Source of the DNA: Paraburkholderia dioscoreae
GTDB taxonomy: Bacteria > Pseudomonadota > Gammaproteobacteria > Burkholderiales > Burkholderiaceae
Direction of reading: 5' to 3'
Assembly (NCBI RefSeq): GCF_902459535.1
Contig: NZ_LR699554.1
Coordinates: 1,116,001-1,180,000 of the forward strand
DNA length: 64,000 bases
Translations under genes and position numbers: made by a program
In this document: positions 28,577 through 37,792 of the stretch, piece by piece
Position numbering within the stretch: position 1 is the first letter of the stretch
How the letters are laid out: each line of letters opens with the position of its first letter
Notes under the pieces: model-generated
Database searches by the model: none
Told to the model about the DNA's origin: nothing
Seen by the model: the letters and a program-made list of their open reading frames with translations, nothing else

Positions 28577-29665
28577 ATGCCGTTGTCTAATGGGCCGTCG
28601 AATGGTCTGTCGAACGATGCCGCGCAGCACCGCGCCTTGAAACAGGCAGTGTTTCTGCATACGGGCTGGCGTAGTGCGGGAACGTGGGTCTGGTCGCGTT
28701 TGCGCGAACTCGATACCGTGACCGCTTTCTATGAGCCGCTCAGCAATGTGCTCGCGGAGTTGAGTCTTGCCGACGTTTCCGCGTCGCGTCCCACGCTTAC
28801 TTCTGGACACCCGCCGCTCGCCGCGCCGTATTTCGAGGAATATAGACCGTTCCTGCAGGAAGGTGTGCGCGGTGTGGCCGGCTATCAAAGGCGTTTCAGT
28901 CTCGATCGCTTTGCTAAGGTGCCGGACGCGGAATTCCCGCAATTACAGGCCTATTTACGCAATCTGTGCGAGCGCACCGCCGCACAAGGCAGCGTGCCGG
29001 TCTTCAAGTTTTGCCGTTCATCGGGCCGGCTGCCGTGGCTGCGGGCGGCTTTTCCGCAGGCGATGCATGTGGGCGTGTTGCGCAATCCGGCGTCGCAGTT
29101 TGCTTCGGGGTGGCTGCTCAGCCGGCAATGGAGCAATCCGTTTTTCGTGGCGGCTCCGTTTCGCGTGCTGGGGCTGAATCAGGCGGATCCGCTGGTCAGG
29201 CAGGCTATCGACACATGCGGCGCGCGCTTGCCGCCCGCCGCGCCTGCTTCGGAGGACGCATATGCAATGGCGTGCGAGCACTATGCGCGCACGGCGGAAG
29301 GCAATAACGCGTATCGGGCATTCATCGCGTTGTGGATTCTTTGCGCGTTGCGTATGGCGGATGGCGTCGATCTGTTGATCGACATCGACCGGCTCGGAGC
29401 GTCGCGCGATTACGCGCAGGCGTTAAGCACCGCATTCGAAACGCAAAGCGGTTTGTCGCCCGACTTCAGCAGCGCGCGCGATCTGGTCGAAGAAACGCGT
29501 GGCAGCGCGGCACGCATGAGCGGAATCGACGGACGGGCCATGCGCACGGTACATTCCGCCGCGCTCAAATTCCTCAAGGCGCACGGTGGTGCCGACGCTG
29601 CCTTTGTGGAAGTGATCCGGCAGAAGATGGTGCTCGCCAACGAATTGACCGACACATGGCGTTGA
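28577..29665 (+). CDS. Sulfotransferase-like P-loop protein
   Basis: A 362-residue protein of uncertain role. FLHTGWRSAGTWVWSRL near residues 27-43 resembles the 5'-phosphosulfate-binding loop of PAPS-dependent sulfotransferases, with Lys absent and Arg present. VGVLRNPASQFASGW (~165-179) resembles the 3'-phosphate-binding R-x(n)-S block. These support a sulfotransferase-type fold, but the acceptor is unknown. The ATG at 28577 follows AGAGAAG at good spacing. The gene is single and divergent from a LysR gene. Confidence 0.6.
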   Translation: MPLSNGPSNGLSNDAAQHRALKQAVFLHTGWRSAGTWVWSRLRELDTVTAFYEPLSNVLAELSLADVSASRPTLTSGHPPLAAPYFEEYRPFLQEGVRGVAGYQRRFSLDRFAKVPDAEFPQLQAYLRNLCERTAAQGSVPVFKFCRSSGRLPWLRAAFPQAMHVGVLRNPASQFASGWLLSRQWSNPFFVAAPFRVLGLNQADPLVRQAIDTCGARLPPAAPASEDAYAMACEHYARTAEGNNAYRAFIALWILCALRMADGVDLLIDIDRLGASRDYAQALSTAFETQSGLSPDFSSARDLVEETRGSAARMSGIDGRAMRTVHSAALKFLKAHGGADAAFVEVIRQKMVLANELTDTWR

Positions 29666-29834
29666 GCATTCGTCGCGAGATTGATGCGGTGAAGCCTCGC
29701 GGATGTTTTCATGGCACGGCCCTGCAGTGGCGGAGCCGGCGGCGCAGGCGGCATGACGTCGATGGGCCGGCCACCGCGTTCAGGGCCTGGTCCGGGATCG
29801 ATGCCTCCGCAGGTCGGACGAGACCCACGCGCCA

Positions 29835-29918
29835 ATACAGTTGCCGCACAAAAAACAATACAGTGAGGCGCGGTTTTATTTGGCTGTATCGGGAGTATGA
29901 CCGGCGCCGTCGATACAG
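29835..29918. promoter_or_regulatory. Four ATACAG elements upstream of mmsA
   Basis: Within the 379-base gene-free gap before mmsA there are two direct ATACAG copies (29835-29840 and 29858-29863, both within CAATACAGT), one inverted copy CTGTAT (29884-29889) and a further direct copy (29913-29918). The spacing pattern resembles operators bound by MocR-type or other multi-site regulators, but no regulator gene adjoins. The rest of 29666-30044 shows no gene. Confidence 0.5.
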
Positions 29919-30044
29919 TTGGCAAGTCTCGACGGAGCCTGTCGACGAGCGGTTCGCCGCTCCGGCGCGGTGCGACGTAGCCTGATTTTTGCCTATGGCC
30001 CGGTGGTGACACGCCGCGCTTGATCCCGAACACGAGGTAAGGAC

Positions 30045-31568
30045 ATGAATGTAGTGAACGAACAAGCAAAGCTGTCGGTGCAGCAGTTGGGCCACTATAT
30101 CGGCGGCGCGCCGGCCGCGCCGACCAGCGGCCGCTTCAAGGACGTGTTCAATCCCGCCACCGGCAAAGTCACCGGCTCGGTCGCCCTCGCTTCGGTCGAG
30201 GAAGTGGACGCGGCAGTGCAGGTCGCCAAGGCCGCCTTTTCTGCCTGGAGCGAAACCGCGCCGCTCAAGCGCGCACGCATTCTGTTCAGGTTCAAGGAAT
30301 TGCTCAACCAGCATCACGACGAACTGGCGATGCTGATCACGCGTGAACATGGCAAGGTGTTTACGGACGCACAAGGCGAAGTGGTGCGCGGCATCGAAGT
30401 GGTCGAATTCGCGTGCGGCATTCCGAACCTGCTCAAGACCGATTTCACCGACCAGATCGGCGGCGGCATCGACAACTGGAATCTGCGTCAGGCGCTCGGT
30501 GTGGTCGCGGGCATTACGCCGTTCAACTTCCCGGTCATGGTGCCGATGTGGATGTTCCCGGTTGCGCTCGCCTGCGGGAACACGTTCGTGCTGAAACCGT
30601 CGGAGCGTGATCCGTCGGCGTCGCTGCGGATTGCCGAATTGCTGAAGGAAGCCGGTCTGCCCGACGGCGTGTTCAATGTCGTCAACGGCGACAAGGTGGC
30701 CGTCGATGCGCTGATCGATCACCCGGACGTCGCGGCGCTGTCGTTCGTGGGGTCCACGCCGATCGCCGAATACATTCACACGGAGGCGTCGAAGCGCGGC
30801 AAACGCGTGCAGGCGCTCGGCGGCGCGAAAAATCACCTGGTGGTGATGCCGGACGCCGATCTGGACCAGGCGGTCGACGCGCTGATCGGCGCAGCCTACG
30901 GTTCGGCGGGCGAGCGCTGCATGGCGATCTCGGTCGCGGTGGCGGTCGGCAACGTGGCCGACAAACTGATCGAGAAACTGGCGCCGCGCGTCAAATCGCT
31001 CGTGATCAAGAACGGCGAAAATCTCGACGCCGAAATGGGGCCGCTGGTTACCGCCGAACATAAGGCCAAGGTGGCCGGTTATATCGCGTCGGGCGAGGCG
31101 GAAGGCGCGAAGCTGATTGTCGACGGCCGCGTGCATCCGGTGGCAGACGAAGAAGGCTTCTTTATCGGCGGTACGCTGTTCGACAATGTCGGCACGGAAA
31201 TGAAGATCTACAAGGAAGAGATCTTCGGCCCGGTGCTGGCAGTAGTGCGGGTGCCCGATTTCGCGAGCGCCGTGGAGTTGATCAACGCGCACGAGTTCGG
31301 TAACGGCGTGTCGCTGTTCACGTCGGATGGCGGGGTGGCGCGGGCGTTCGGCCGGCAGATTCAGGTGGGTATGGTCGGCATCAACGTGCCGATTCCGGTG
31401 CCGATGGCATGGCATTCGTTCGGCGGCTGGAAACGTTCGCTGTTCGGCGACCATCACGCTTACGGCGAAGAGGGCGTGCGCTTCTATACGCGCTACAAGA
31501 GCATCATGCAGCGCTGGCCGGATAGCATCGCCAAAGGCGCTGAATTTACAATGCCGGTGGCGAAGTAG
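30045..31568 (+). CDS. mmsA: CoA-acylating methylmalonate-semialdehyde dehydrogenase
   Basis: A 507-residue aldehyde dehydrogenase of the MmsA/IolA type that converts (methyl)malonate semialdehyde to propionyl-CoA or acetyl-CoA in valine and inositol breakdown. Diagnostic blocks are GVVAGITPFNFPVMVPMWMF, VQALGGAKNHLVVMPDAD (Asn and His instead of the usual general-base Glu, typical of the CoA-acylating subgroup) and the catalytic Cys292 in GERCMAIS. It stands alone; no mmsB or other valine gene adjoins. The start follows a GAGGTAAGGAC ribosome binding site. Confidence 0.94.
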   Translation: MNVVNEQAKLSVQQLGHYIGGAPAAPTSGRFKDVFNPATGKVTGSVALASVEEVDAAVQVAKAAFSAWSETAPLKRARILFRFKELLNQHHDELAMLITREHGKVFTDAQGEVVRGIEVVEFACGIPNLLKTDFTDQIGGGIDNWNLRQALGVVAGITPFNFPVMVPMWMFPVALACGNTFVLKPSERDPSASLRIAELLKEAGLPDGVFNVVNGDKVAVDALIDHPDVAALSFVGSTPIAEYIHTEASKRGKRVQALGGAKNHLVVMPDADLDQAVDALIGAAYGSAGERCMAISVAVAVGNVADKLIEKLAPRVKSLVIKNGENLDAEMGPLVTAEHKAKVAGYIASGEAEGAKLIVDGRVHPVADEEGFFIGGTLFDNVGTEMKIYKEEIFGPVLAVVRVPDFASAVELINAHEFGNGVSLFTSDGGVARAFGRQIQVGMVGINVPIPVPMAWHSFGGWKRSLFGDHHAYGEEGVRFYTRYKSIMQRWPDSIAKGAEFTMPVAK

Positions 31569-31595
31569 GCCGGCAGGCAAGTCAGTTGTAATCAG

Positions 31596-31628
31596 AAAAG
31601 CCGCGCCTGAACCAGGCGCGGCTTTTTC
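31596..31628. terminator. Intrinsic terminator, probably bidirectional
   Basis: A perfect 14-base stem (AAAAGCCGCGCCTG with its complement) encloses a 3-base loop, flanked by A and T runs on either side. It lies between mmsA and the convergent MFS gene and can serve both strands. Confidence 0.92.
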
Positions 31629-31651
31629 ACATTCCCCCCGGCAACGGCTCT

Positions 31652-32992
31652 CTAAACACTCGAAGAGGAATCTTCTTCCACTTCGCTGAGAACGGCGTTC
31701 TGCACTGCGACAGCGGGACTGACATAAGCAGGCGCCTGGCGTGGCTCGTCGATGCTGTAGCGCAAACGCCCCGCCTCGATATACACGCGCAACCGCCGGT
31801 ATTTCACGAGGTAGAGCAAGCCGACAACCGCCGCCGCGAACCCCGATGCCGCGCCCACACCCAGCGCCCAACGCGGACCGAAACGGTCTGCGACCCAACC
31901 CACCACCGGCGCGCCGAGCGGCGTACCGCCCAATGCGATGGCCAGCAGAATCGCGATCACCCGCCCGCGCATGACGGGCTCGGTGGAAAGCTGCACGAGA
32001 CTGTTGGTCGAGGTATTGAAGGTCTGCGTTGCCACGCCGATCACCATCAGCGCAATGCCGAACAGCACGGAGTTCGGCATCAGCGAGGCCGCGGTGCAGC
32101 CTACGCCGAACACGGCCGCCGCAATGAGCAGCAGCGCCATGCGCGGTTTCGCCCGACGCGCGGCGAGCAGCGCGCCAGTGACGGAGCCGATCGCCATGGT
32201 CGAGCTCAATACACCGTATTCGCCCGCGCCCGCGTGAAACGCGGTAACCGACATCGTCGAGATGAAGATCGGGAAATTCAGGCCGAACGTGCCGATCAGG
32301 AACAGCATCAGCAATGCGGCCTTCAGATCGGGACGCGTCCACACGTACTTGAAACCTTCGACGAAACTGCCGCGCGTGCGCACCGCCCGAGGCTTCAGAT
32401 GCAGTTCGCTCACACGCAGCATGCGCAGCGAACCGAGTACCGCGACGAACGAAAGCGCGTTGATGAGAAACACCCAGCCGGTGCCCACCGAGGCGATCAG
32501 CAACCCCGCGACCGCAGGCCCGATCATGCGCGCCGCGTTGAACGAGGTGGAATTCAGCGCGACCGCGTTTGACAGGTCATGCTCGCCGACCAGGTCCGAC
32601 ACGAAAGTCTGACGCGCCGGCGAATCAAAGGCGGTGACGCAGCCGAGCAGTCCCGCGAATACATAGACGTGCCACAACTGCACGAGCCCGGTGACGGTGA
32701 GAATGCCCAGGCACAGCGCGAGAGAACCCATGCCCGCCTGGGTCGCGAACAGCAGCTTGCGACGGTTGAAGTGATCGGCGGCATAACCGGTCAGCGGCAA
32801 CAGCAGCATTTGCGGGCCGAACTGCAACGACATGACGATACCCACCGAGGTCGCATTGTGATGCGTGAGCTCGGTGAGCACGAGCCAATCCTGCGCCGTG
32901 CGTTGCATCCACGTACCGACGTTGGAGACGATCGCGCCGCTCGCCCAGACCCGGTAGTTGAAATTGCTCAGCGAACGGAAAGTGCCGATCAC
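31652..32992 (-). CDS. MFS transporter (EntS/DUF894-like exporter family)
   Basis: A ~446-residue major facilitator with twelve predicted helices; FNYRVWASGAIVSNVGTWMQRTAQDWLVL is typical of the EntS-like exporter subfamily, and DHFNRRKLL is the loop 2-3 motif. No ATG precedes helix 1 in frame after the upstream gene ends, so I chose the GTG at 32990-32992, which has GGTGGGA about 9 bases upstream. It follows the isochorismatase-like gene by 64 bases, in the same operon as the MarR gene. The substrate is unknown. Confidence 0.85.
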   Translation of the reverse strand: MIGTFRSLSNFNYRVWASGAIVSNVGTWMQRTAQDWLVLTELTHHNATSVGIVMSLQFGPQMLLLPLTGYAADHFNRRKLLFATQAGMGSLALCLGILTVTGLVQLWHVYVFAGLLGCVTAFDSPARQTFVSDLVGEHDLSNAVALNSTSFNAARMIGPAVAGLLIASVGTGWVFLINALSFVAVLGSLRMLRVSELHLKPRAVRTRGSFVEGFKYVWTRPDLKAALLMLFLIGTFGLNFPIFISTMSVTAFHAGAGEYGVLSSTMAIGSVTGALLAARRAKPRMALLLIAAAVFGVGCTAASLMPNSVLFGIALMVIGVATQTFNTSTNSLVQLSTEPVMRGRVIAILLAIALGGTPLGAPVVGWVADRFGPRWALGVGAASGFAAAVVGLLYLVKYRRLRVYIEAGRLRYSIDEPRQAPAYVSPAVAVQNAVLSEVEEDSSSSV

Positions 32993-33056
32993 CGGACTGT
33001 TCCCACCTGGAGGATTCGCGCGGCGCGCAAGCTGCGGCGCATGTGCAAACTCAGGC

Positions 33057-33620
33057 TCATGCGTGCGAGCGTTCGAGCAGATCGAGGACTTCCTGGGTGG
33101 TGCCGGTTTCGCCGAGGCGCGGGAAGATGCGCGTGATGCTGTTGATGTGAGCGTCCGCATTGCGATCGGTCATGGCGTCGACGACGAGCGTCACGTTCAG
33201 GCCGAGTTCGTGTGCATAGCGCGCGGTGGATTCGACGCCGATGCTGGTCGCCACGCCCACGAGCACCACTTGCGTGACGCCTTGCTCGCGCAGGTACGCT
33301 TCGAGATCGGTATTCGTGAACGCGCCCCAGGTGCGCTTGGTGACCCGATGATCGGACGGTTGCGCGTTCAGTTCGGGCACCAGATCCGCGAATCCGGCGG
33401 GGAAGTCGCCCGTGTTGCGCACCTCCTGCGTGCGGCCCGGTGCGCCGCCGGTCACGTTGACGAGCACCACGGGCAGGCCGTGGCGGCGAAACGCCTCCGC
33501 GAGAACGGCCGAGCGCTCGACGACTTCGCCGGTGGAATGCGCGGTGGGCAGCGCGACAATGCCTTGCTGCAAATCGACGACGATGAGTGCGGTCTTTGCG
33601 TCGAGTGTGGTGAGTGCCAT
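33057..33620 (-). CDS. Isochorismatase-like hydrolase without the usual catalytic Cys
   Basis: A 187-residue isochorismatase-fold protein with the Asp (ALIVVDLQQGI, Asp16) and Lys (RVTKRTWGAF) of the usual Asp-Lys-Cys triad. Where active relatives have Cys in the G-x(2)-T-x(2)-C-V pattern, this one reads VGVATSIGVESTARYA, with Gly in the Cys position. It therefore probably does not act as a cysteine hydrolase, or uses other chemistry. It lies 15 bases after the MarR gene and 64 bases before the MFS gene. Confidence 0.85.
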   Translation of the reverse strand: MALTTLDAKTALIVVDLQQGIVALPTAHSTGEVVERSAVLAEAFRRHGLPVVLVNVTGGAPGRTQEVRNTGDFPAGFADLVPELNAQPSDHRVTKRTWGAFTNTDLEAYLREQGVTQVVLVGVATSIGVESTARYAHELGLNVTLVVDAMTDRNADAHINSITRIFPRLGETGTTQEVLDLLERSHA

Positions 33621-33635
33621 GAAGTACTCCTGGAG

Positions 33636-34088
33636 TTACGAGTCGATGAGGCGTTTGAGCAGTTCGACGCCGATAACGAGCTGTTTTTGCTCGGCCGCCG
33701 AGAAGCGCGTCTGAATGGTGCGAAACAGCCAGTCTTCGCGTGCCGCGCGGCTTGCCTTCACCTTCTTGCGAAAGGCGGGCGTGAGGGAGAGAACCGTTTG
33801 CCGGCCGTCGTTCGGATCGGGAGTGCCGCTCACCAGCCCGGCGGCTCTCAGCGCCGAAAGCGTCTCGCCCATGGACTGCGGACGCATGCCATGAGCACGC
33901 GCGAGCGCAGTGACCGTTGCCGGACCTTCACGCTCCAGCAAGCCGAGAACCTGCACCTGCGAAGGCGTGAAATCGCCTACGTGCGACTCCTCGCGCAAAC
34001 GGCGGCGCAGTTTGCCGACCAGCACGCGCAAGTCTTCCGCCACGATATGCAAGGCGTCAGGATCCACCGGTGCATCTTGCTTGGTCAT
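33636..34088 (-). CDS. MarR-family transcriptional regulator
   Basis: A 150-residue MarR protein with winged HTH FTPSQVQVLGLLEREGPATVTALARAHGMRPQS (broken here by the family pattern into helices alpha2-alpha4, residues ~40-72) and the wing DPNDGRQTVLSLT. It is the first gene of a MarR, isochorismatase-like, MFS operon, and a near-perfect palindrome lies 24 bases before its start, consistent with autorepression. Confidence 0.9.
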   Translation of the reverse strand: MTKQDAPVDPDALHIVAEDLRVLVGKLRRRLREESHVGDFTPSQVQVLGLLEREGPATVTALARAHGMRPQSMGETLSALRAAGLVSGTPDPNDGRQTVLSLTPAFRKKVKASRAAREDWLFRTIQTRFSAAEQKQLVIGVELLKRLIDS

Positions 34089-34112
34089 GTCTGGATAACT
34101 ATGAAGGCTACC

Positions 34113-34131
34113 TACGAAGGCTACCTTCGTA
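34113..34131. promoter_or_regulatory. Likely operator of the MarR/isochorismatase-like/MFS operon
   Basis: Perfect 8-base arms, TACGAAGG and CCTTCGTA, flank CTA, directly upstream of the marR start. A second partial copy (GAAGGCTACCT at 34103-34113) precedes it in direct orientation, so two regulator dimers could bind. Confidence 0.7.
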
Positions 34132-34138
34132 TCAGGTT

Positions 34139-34532
34139 GACGTCAAGTTGGGGAAGGCGTGATGCCAACGGTTCGGGACGAGGCGAAACGTACCGTCGCC
34201 GCCGTATCAATCGAGCATGTAAGCGGCACCATGGTCAGGGTTTTCCCGGAAGATCGCGGGTATGGCGTCATCCGTAATCAAATGTCAGTAGAATGCGGCC
34301 CAGCCGATCTTTGACGATTTAAGGCCGGGTTCGCGCATGATCACATTAGACCGGCAGCCATCGGTTAGCGGCAGGTCTAAGCGTGATGCGTTCCCCACAA
34401 TCAGCGTGGCTGCTATCCTGAGGGACAGGCTTGCCATACTCGCTCACGAACAGCCGTTTCGCACGCTTATGGCCCCGCAGTTCCATTCCGCCTGGCCTTC
34501 CTGGCCTCTGGCGACCTGCCGATCCGCCCGAC
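34139..34532. other. Intergenic region with a long inverted repeat
   Basis: Nearly 400 bases between the MarR operon and the sensor kinase gene, with no convincing gene. At 34340-34387 an interrupted inverted repeat pairs ATCAC-TTAGACC with GGTCTAA-GTGAT (12 paired bases, central 21-base loop). It could be a regulator site or an RNA hairpin in the kinase leader. Confidence 0.45.
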
Positions 34533-36737
34533 ATGGAAAATAGCCAACGCGCTTCCGCTACAGCGCCCCGCGACGCCGGCTTCTTGCCGGTGCTCGCCGC
34601 CTTGATCGCGCTTGCCGTGTTTCTGATCGATGCGCTGACACCGCTCGACGTCGCAGTCGCCGTGTTTTACGTAATAGTGGTGCTGCTGGTTGCTTCAAGC
34701 GGCAACCGCTCGTTCACGATCGCCGCCGCGTGGGGATGTGTGGCGCTGACGTTGCTCGGGTTTCTGATTTCCCACGCCGAGTCCTGGCCGGGCGGCGCGG
34801 TTGCGCGCTGTGTGGTGAGCCTGCTGGCGATCGCCACCACGTCGGTTCTGGCATTGAGAAACCAGGCCGCGACGACGATGTTGCAGGAGCAGGTCGAACT
34901 GCTCAATCTCACGCACGACGCGATCATCGTCCATGACATGAACGACCGGATCACGTTCTGGAATCACGGGGCGCAGGCGCTGTACGGCTGGAGTGCGCAA
35001 CAGGCGCTCGGCCAGTCGATCGACGACCTGACGCAGACATCGTTTCCTGTCCCGTACGATGAAGTTCGCGGCGAACTGCTGCGCACGAATTACTGGCACG
35101 GAGAGTTGCGGCGCGTACGGCACGACGGCAGCGCCGTCGTGATTTCGAGCCGCGCGGCCTTGTGGCGCGATGCAAAGGGCGACCCTCGGGCTGTTCTCGT
35201 GACCAACAACGACATTACCGCGCGCAAGGAGATGGAAGCCGAACTCGAGCGTCAGCAGCAGGAGTTGCGCGCAACCATCGACGCGATTCCCGGCATGGTC
35301 TGGCATTCGTCGAGCGACGGGCGCCTCACGTTTATCAACCGCCGCTGGAACGACATGGGCGTGACGCTCGGAGATGACGTGGACGTCTGGTCGACGGTCG
35401 TGCACCCGTCCGATCTGCCGCGGATGCAGCGCGACTGGCAGGCCGCGATCGCGGCGGGTGTCGCGTTCGAAAACGTATCGCGACTCCGCACCAGTGCCGG
35501 CGTGTACCGCTGGATGCACATCGGGGCCGAACCGTTGCGCGACGCCGGGGGCGCGATTCGCCGCTGGTACGGCGTGAATACCGACATCGAGGAGCGCAAG
35601 CAGGCGGAGCAGGCGCTCGAGCGCAGCGAGGCGTTCCTGCTCGATGCCCAGCGTTTGAGCCGGACCGGCAGCATGGCCGTACGTTTTCCCGAAGGCATGA
35701 TGTGGTGGTCCGACGAGTCCTACCGCATTTTCGGATACACGCGGGAGGTCGAGCCGTCGGTCAAGGCTATCCTGGCGCGCACTCATCCCGACGATCTCGC
35801 ACTCGTTCGTCGGGTCTATGAACGGGCCGCCGCCGGCGAGCCGCAGATCGATGTCGAACACCGGCTCGTGATGCCGGACGGCGGCGTGAAATATCTGCAC
35901 TGCGTTGCCCACGCGGCAGCGTCGAAGTCTGCCGCCGGCGAGTATGTCGGCGCGCTGATGGATATCACGGATACCCGGCTCGCGCAGGACGCGCTTGCGC
36001 GCTCCACCGCCGAACTCGCCCACGTGACGCGGGTTACGATGCTCGGCGAACTGGCCGCGTCGATTGCACACGAGGTGACGCAGCCGATCGCGGCGATCAT
36101 GACTTGCGGCGGCGCCGCGTTGCGCTGGATGGACCGTGCCCCGCCGGACCTGAACGCAGCGGCGAAGTCGGTCACTCAGATCGTCAGGGACGCGCAGCGC
36201 GCGGACGCCGTGATCCAGCGGATCCGTTCAATGGCAAAAAAATGCGACCGTATTCCGGTTAAAGTCGATCTGAACGGGATTGTGGGCGAGACGGTCGAGC
36301 TGTTGCGGTACGAACTCGATCGCTACCGCGTTGACGTGCAGATCGACCTTGCGACACCGTCGCCCACTGCGTACTGCGATCGCGTCCAATTGCAGCAGGT
36401 CATCATCAACCTTATTATGAACGGCGCGCAGGCCATGACAGAGGTGCCCCAGCCGCGAAGGCTGCGGATTGCCACACGCCGGTTCGACGCAGAACAGGCG
36501 CATCTGATCGTGCAGGATTCGGGCACGGGTATCAGCGAGGAAAACGCCAGCCGTCTGTTCGACACGTTCTTTACGACTAAGGCAGGGGGCATCGGCATGG
36601 GCTTGTCGATCTGCCGGTCGATCGTCGAGGCGCACGGCGGTCGTATCTGGGCTGAATCGCCGGAAGCGGGCGGCGCGGTAGTGCAGTTCATCCTGCCGGT
36701 TGATGAAGGGAGATCTCATGAACAGTCATACGCATGA
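34533..36737 (+). CDS. PAS-domain sensor histidine kinase (FixL-like)
   Basis: A 734-residue kinase with N-terminal membrane helices (residues ~18-110), about three PAS domains (~120-490; the second and third end with GVNTDIEERKQAE and GALMDITDTRLAQD), a dimerisation helix with His513 in ASIAHEVTQPIAAIM, and an HATPase domain (N box INLIMNGAQAM, G1 DSGTGI, G2 GIGMGLSIC). The start at 34533 (MENSQRAS) excludes a longer upstream reading without family match. No FixL heme His pattern could be assigned, so the signal is unknown. The 3' end overlaps the response regulator by 20 bases. Confidence 0.9.
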   Translation: MENSQRASATAPRDAGFLPVLAALIALAVFLIDALTPLDVAVAVFYVIVVLLVASSGNRSFTIAAAWGCVALTLLGFLISHAESWPGGAVARCVVSLLAIATTSVLALRNQAATTMLQEQVELLNLTHDAIIVHDMNDRITFWNHGAQALYGWSAQQALGQSIDDLTQTSFPVPYDEVRGELLRTNYWHGELRRVRHDGSAVVISSRAALWRDAKGDPRAVLVTNNDITARKEMEAELERQQQELRATIDAIPGMVWHSSSDGRLTFINRRWNDMGVTLGDDVDVWSTVVHPSDLPRMQRDWQAAIAAGVAFENVSRLRTSAGVYRWMHIGAEPLRDAGGAIRRWYGVNTDIEERKQAEQALERSEAFLLDAQRLSRTGSMAVRFPEGMMWWSDESYRIFGYTREVEPSVKAILARTHPDDLALVRRVYERAAAGEPQIDVEHRLVMPDGGVKYLHCVAHAAASKSAAGEYVGALMDITDTRLAQDALARSTAELAHVTRVTMLGELAASIAHEVTQPIAAIMTCGGAALRWMDRAPPDLNAAAKSVTQIVRDAQRADAVIQRIRSMAKKCDRIPVKVDLNGIVGETVELLRYELDRYRVDVQIDLATPSPTAYCDRVQLQQVIINLIMNGAQAMTEVPQPRRLRIATRRFDAEQAHLIVQDSGTGISEENASRLFDTFFTTKAGGIGMGLSICRSIVEAHGGRIWAESPEAGGAVVQFILPVDEGRSHEQSYA

Positions 36738-37404
36738 CAACGCCGGTGACGACGAGGAACGCACGATGGTCTATGTCGTGGACGACGACGAGTCGATGCG
36801 CGATGCCCTTGGTCTGCTGCTGCAATCGGTCGGACTGGGCGTCGTCACCTTTGCTTCCGCGCACGAATTTCTCTCCTATGAGATGCCGGACGTGCCGAGC
36901 TGCCTGATCCTCGATGTTCGTCTCAAAGGACAAAGCGGGTTCGCGGTGCAGGAACAGATCGCCGCGAGCCAACTGGGGCTGCCCATCGTCTTCATGACCG
37001 CGCACGGCGACATCGCGATGTCGGTTAAAGCAATGAAGGCCGGTGCCAAGGATTTTCTTGCCAAGCCGTTTCGTGACCAGGACATGCTGGACGCTGTCGC
37101 ACATGCGCTGGCAGGCGACGCAGAGCGGCGCGATGCCCTCCGGTCCGTGGAGGATCTGCGCCGTTGCTACGAATCGCTGACACCGCGCGAGCGCGAAGTC
37201 ATGGCGTTTGTCGCGTCCGGGCTGATGAACAAACAGATTGCCGGCGAAATGGGCCTGAGCGAGATCACCGTGAAGATTCACCGCGGCCAGGCAATGCGGA
37301 AAATGGCCGCGCGTTCGCTCGCCGACTTCGTGCTGAAGGCGGAAGCGCTGGGCGTCAAGTTGCCACAAAGCGCCGCCGCGCCGGCGCGCGGATCGCGTAC
37401 CTGA
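36718..37404 (+). CDS. FixJ-like two-component response regulator (LuxR HTH)
   Basis: A 228-residue regulator: receiver domain with phospho-acceptor Asp66 (LILDVRLKG), Thr in FMTAHGD and Lys in FLAKPF, then a LuxR/NarL HTH (LTPREREVMAFVASGLMNKQIAGEMGLS region, residues ~150-205). The ATG at 36718 is preceded by GGGAG at 6 bases. It overlaps the kinase gene, so the two form a cognate pair. Confidence 0.93.
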   Translation: MNSHTHDNAGDDEERTMVYVVDDDESMRDALGLLLQSVGLGVVTFASAHEFLSYEMPDVPSCLILDVRLKGQSGFAVQEQIAASQLGLPIVFMTAHGDIAMSVKAMKAGAKDFLAKPFRDQDMLDAVAHALAGDAERRDALRSVEDLRRCYESLTPREREVMAFVASGLMNKQIAGEMGLSEITVKIHRGQAMRKMAARSLADFVLKAEALGVKLPQSAAAPARGSRT

Positions 37405-37792
37405 ACCCAGGGTGCGTGACGAAACGCTGCTGGCGCATCGTTTCCGCAGTCCCGATGGTTATCGGGCCTATACCTGCGTATGAGTGGTCCGCCGCTTCTG
37501 CTCAAGAAAGCGCTGCTAGCGCATTCCATTCCACCGATTCGTTCCGGCAAGCTCTGGCGGCCGGCGCCGCCGGTCGCGACCGCAAACCGCCCGCGCACGC
37601 CGTGCGCATCGCGCCGATCCCCCTGGCCGTGCCTCTTCGGCTCGCGGCGAAGAACTAAACCTGGAGATGGGTTGATCCAACCATTGGTCACTACGGGCAA
37701 CCGTATGTAGGGCTGGTTCGACGATTTTCCGTGCGATACCTTGGAGTCATCGCGGCGCCCTGTAACCGGGCACTGCCTCACCACTCCGCTGG
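37405..37792. other. Intergenic region before the AraC gene
   Basis: 388 bases between the response regulator and the AraC gene. Short open frames here have no recognisable similarity, and I see no clear terminator, tRNA or repeat. Confidence 0.4.

Noticed and set aside
29709..32342. 877-codon minus-strand frame antisense to mmsA
   Set aside because: mmsA on the plus strand has full catalytic motifs; this frame has none and reads through the terminator at 31596.
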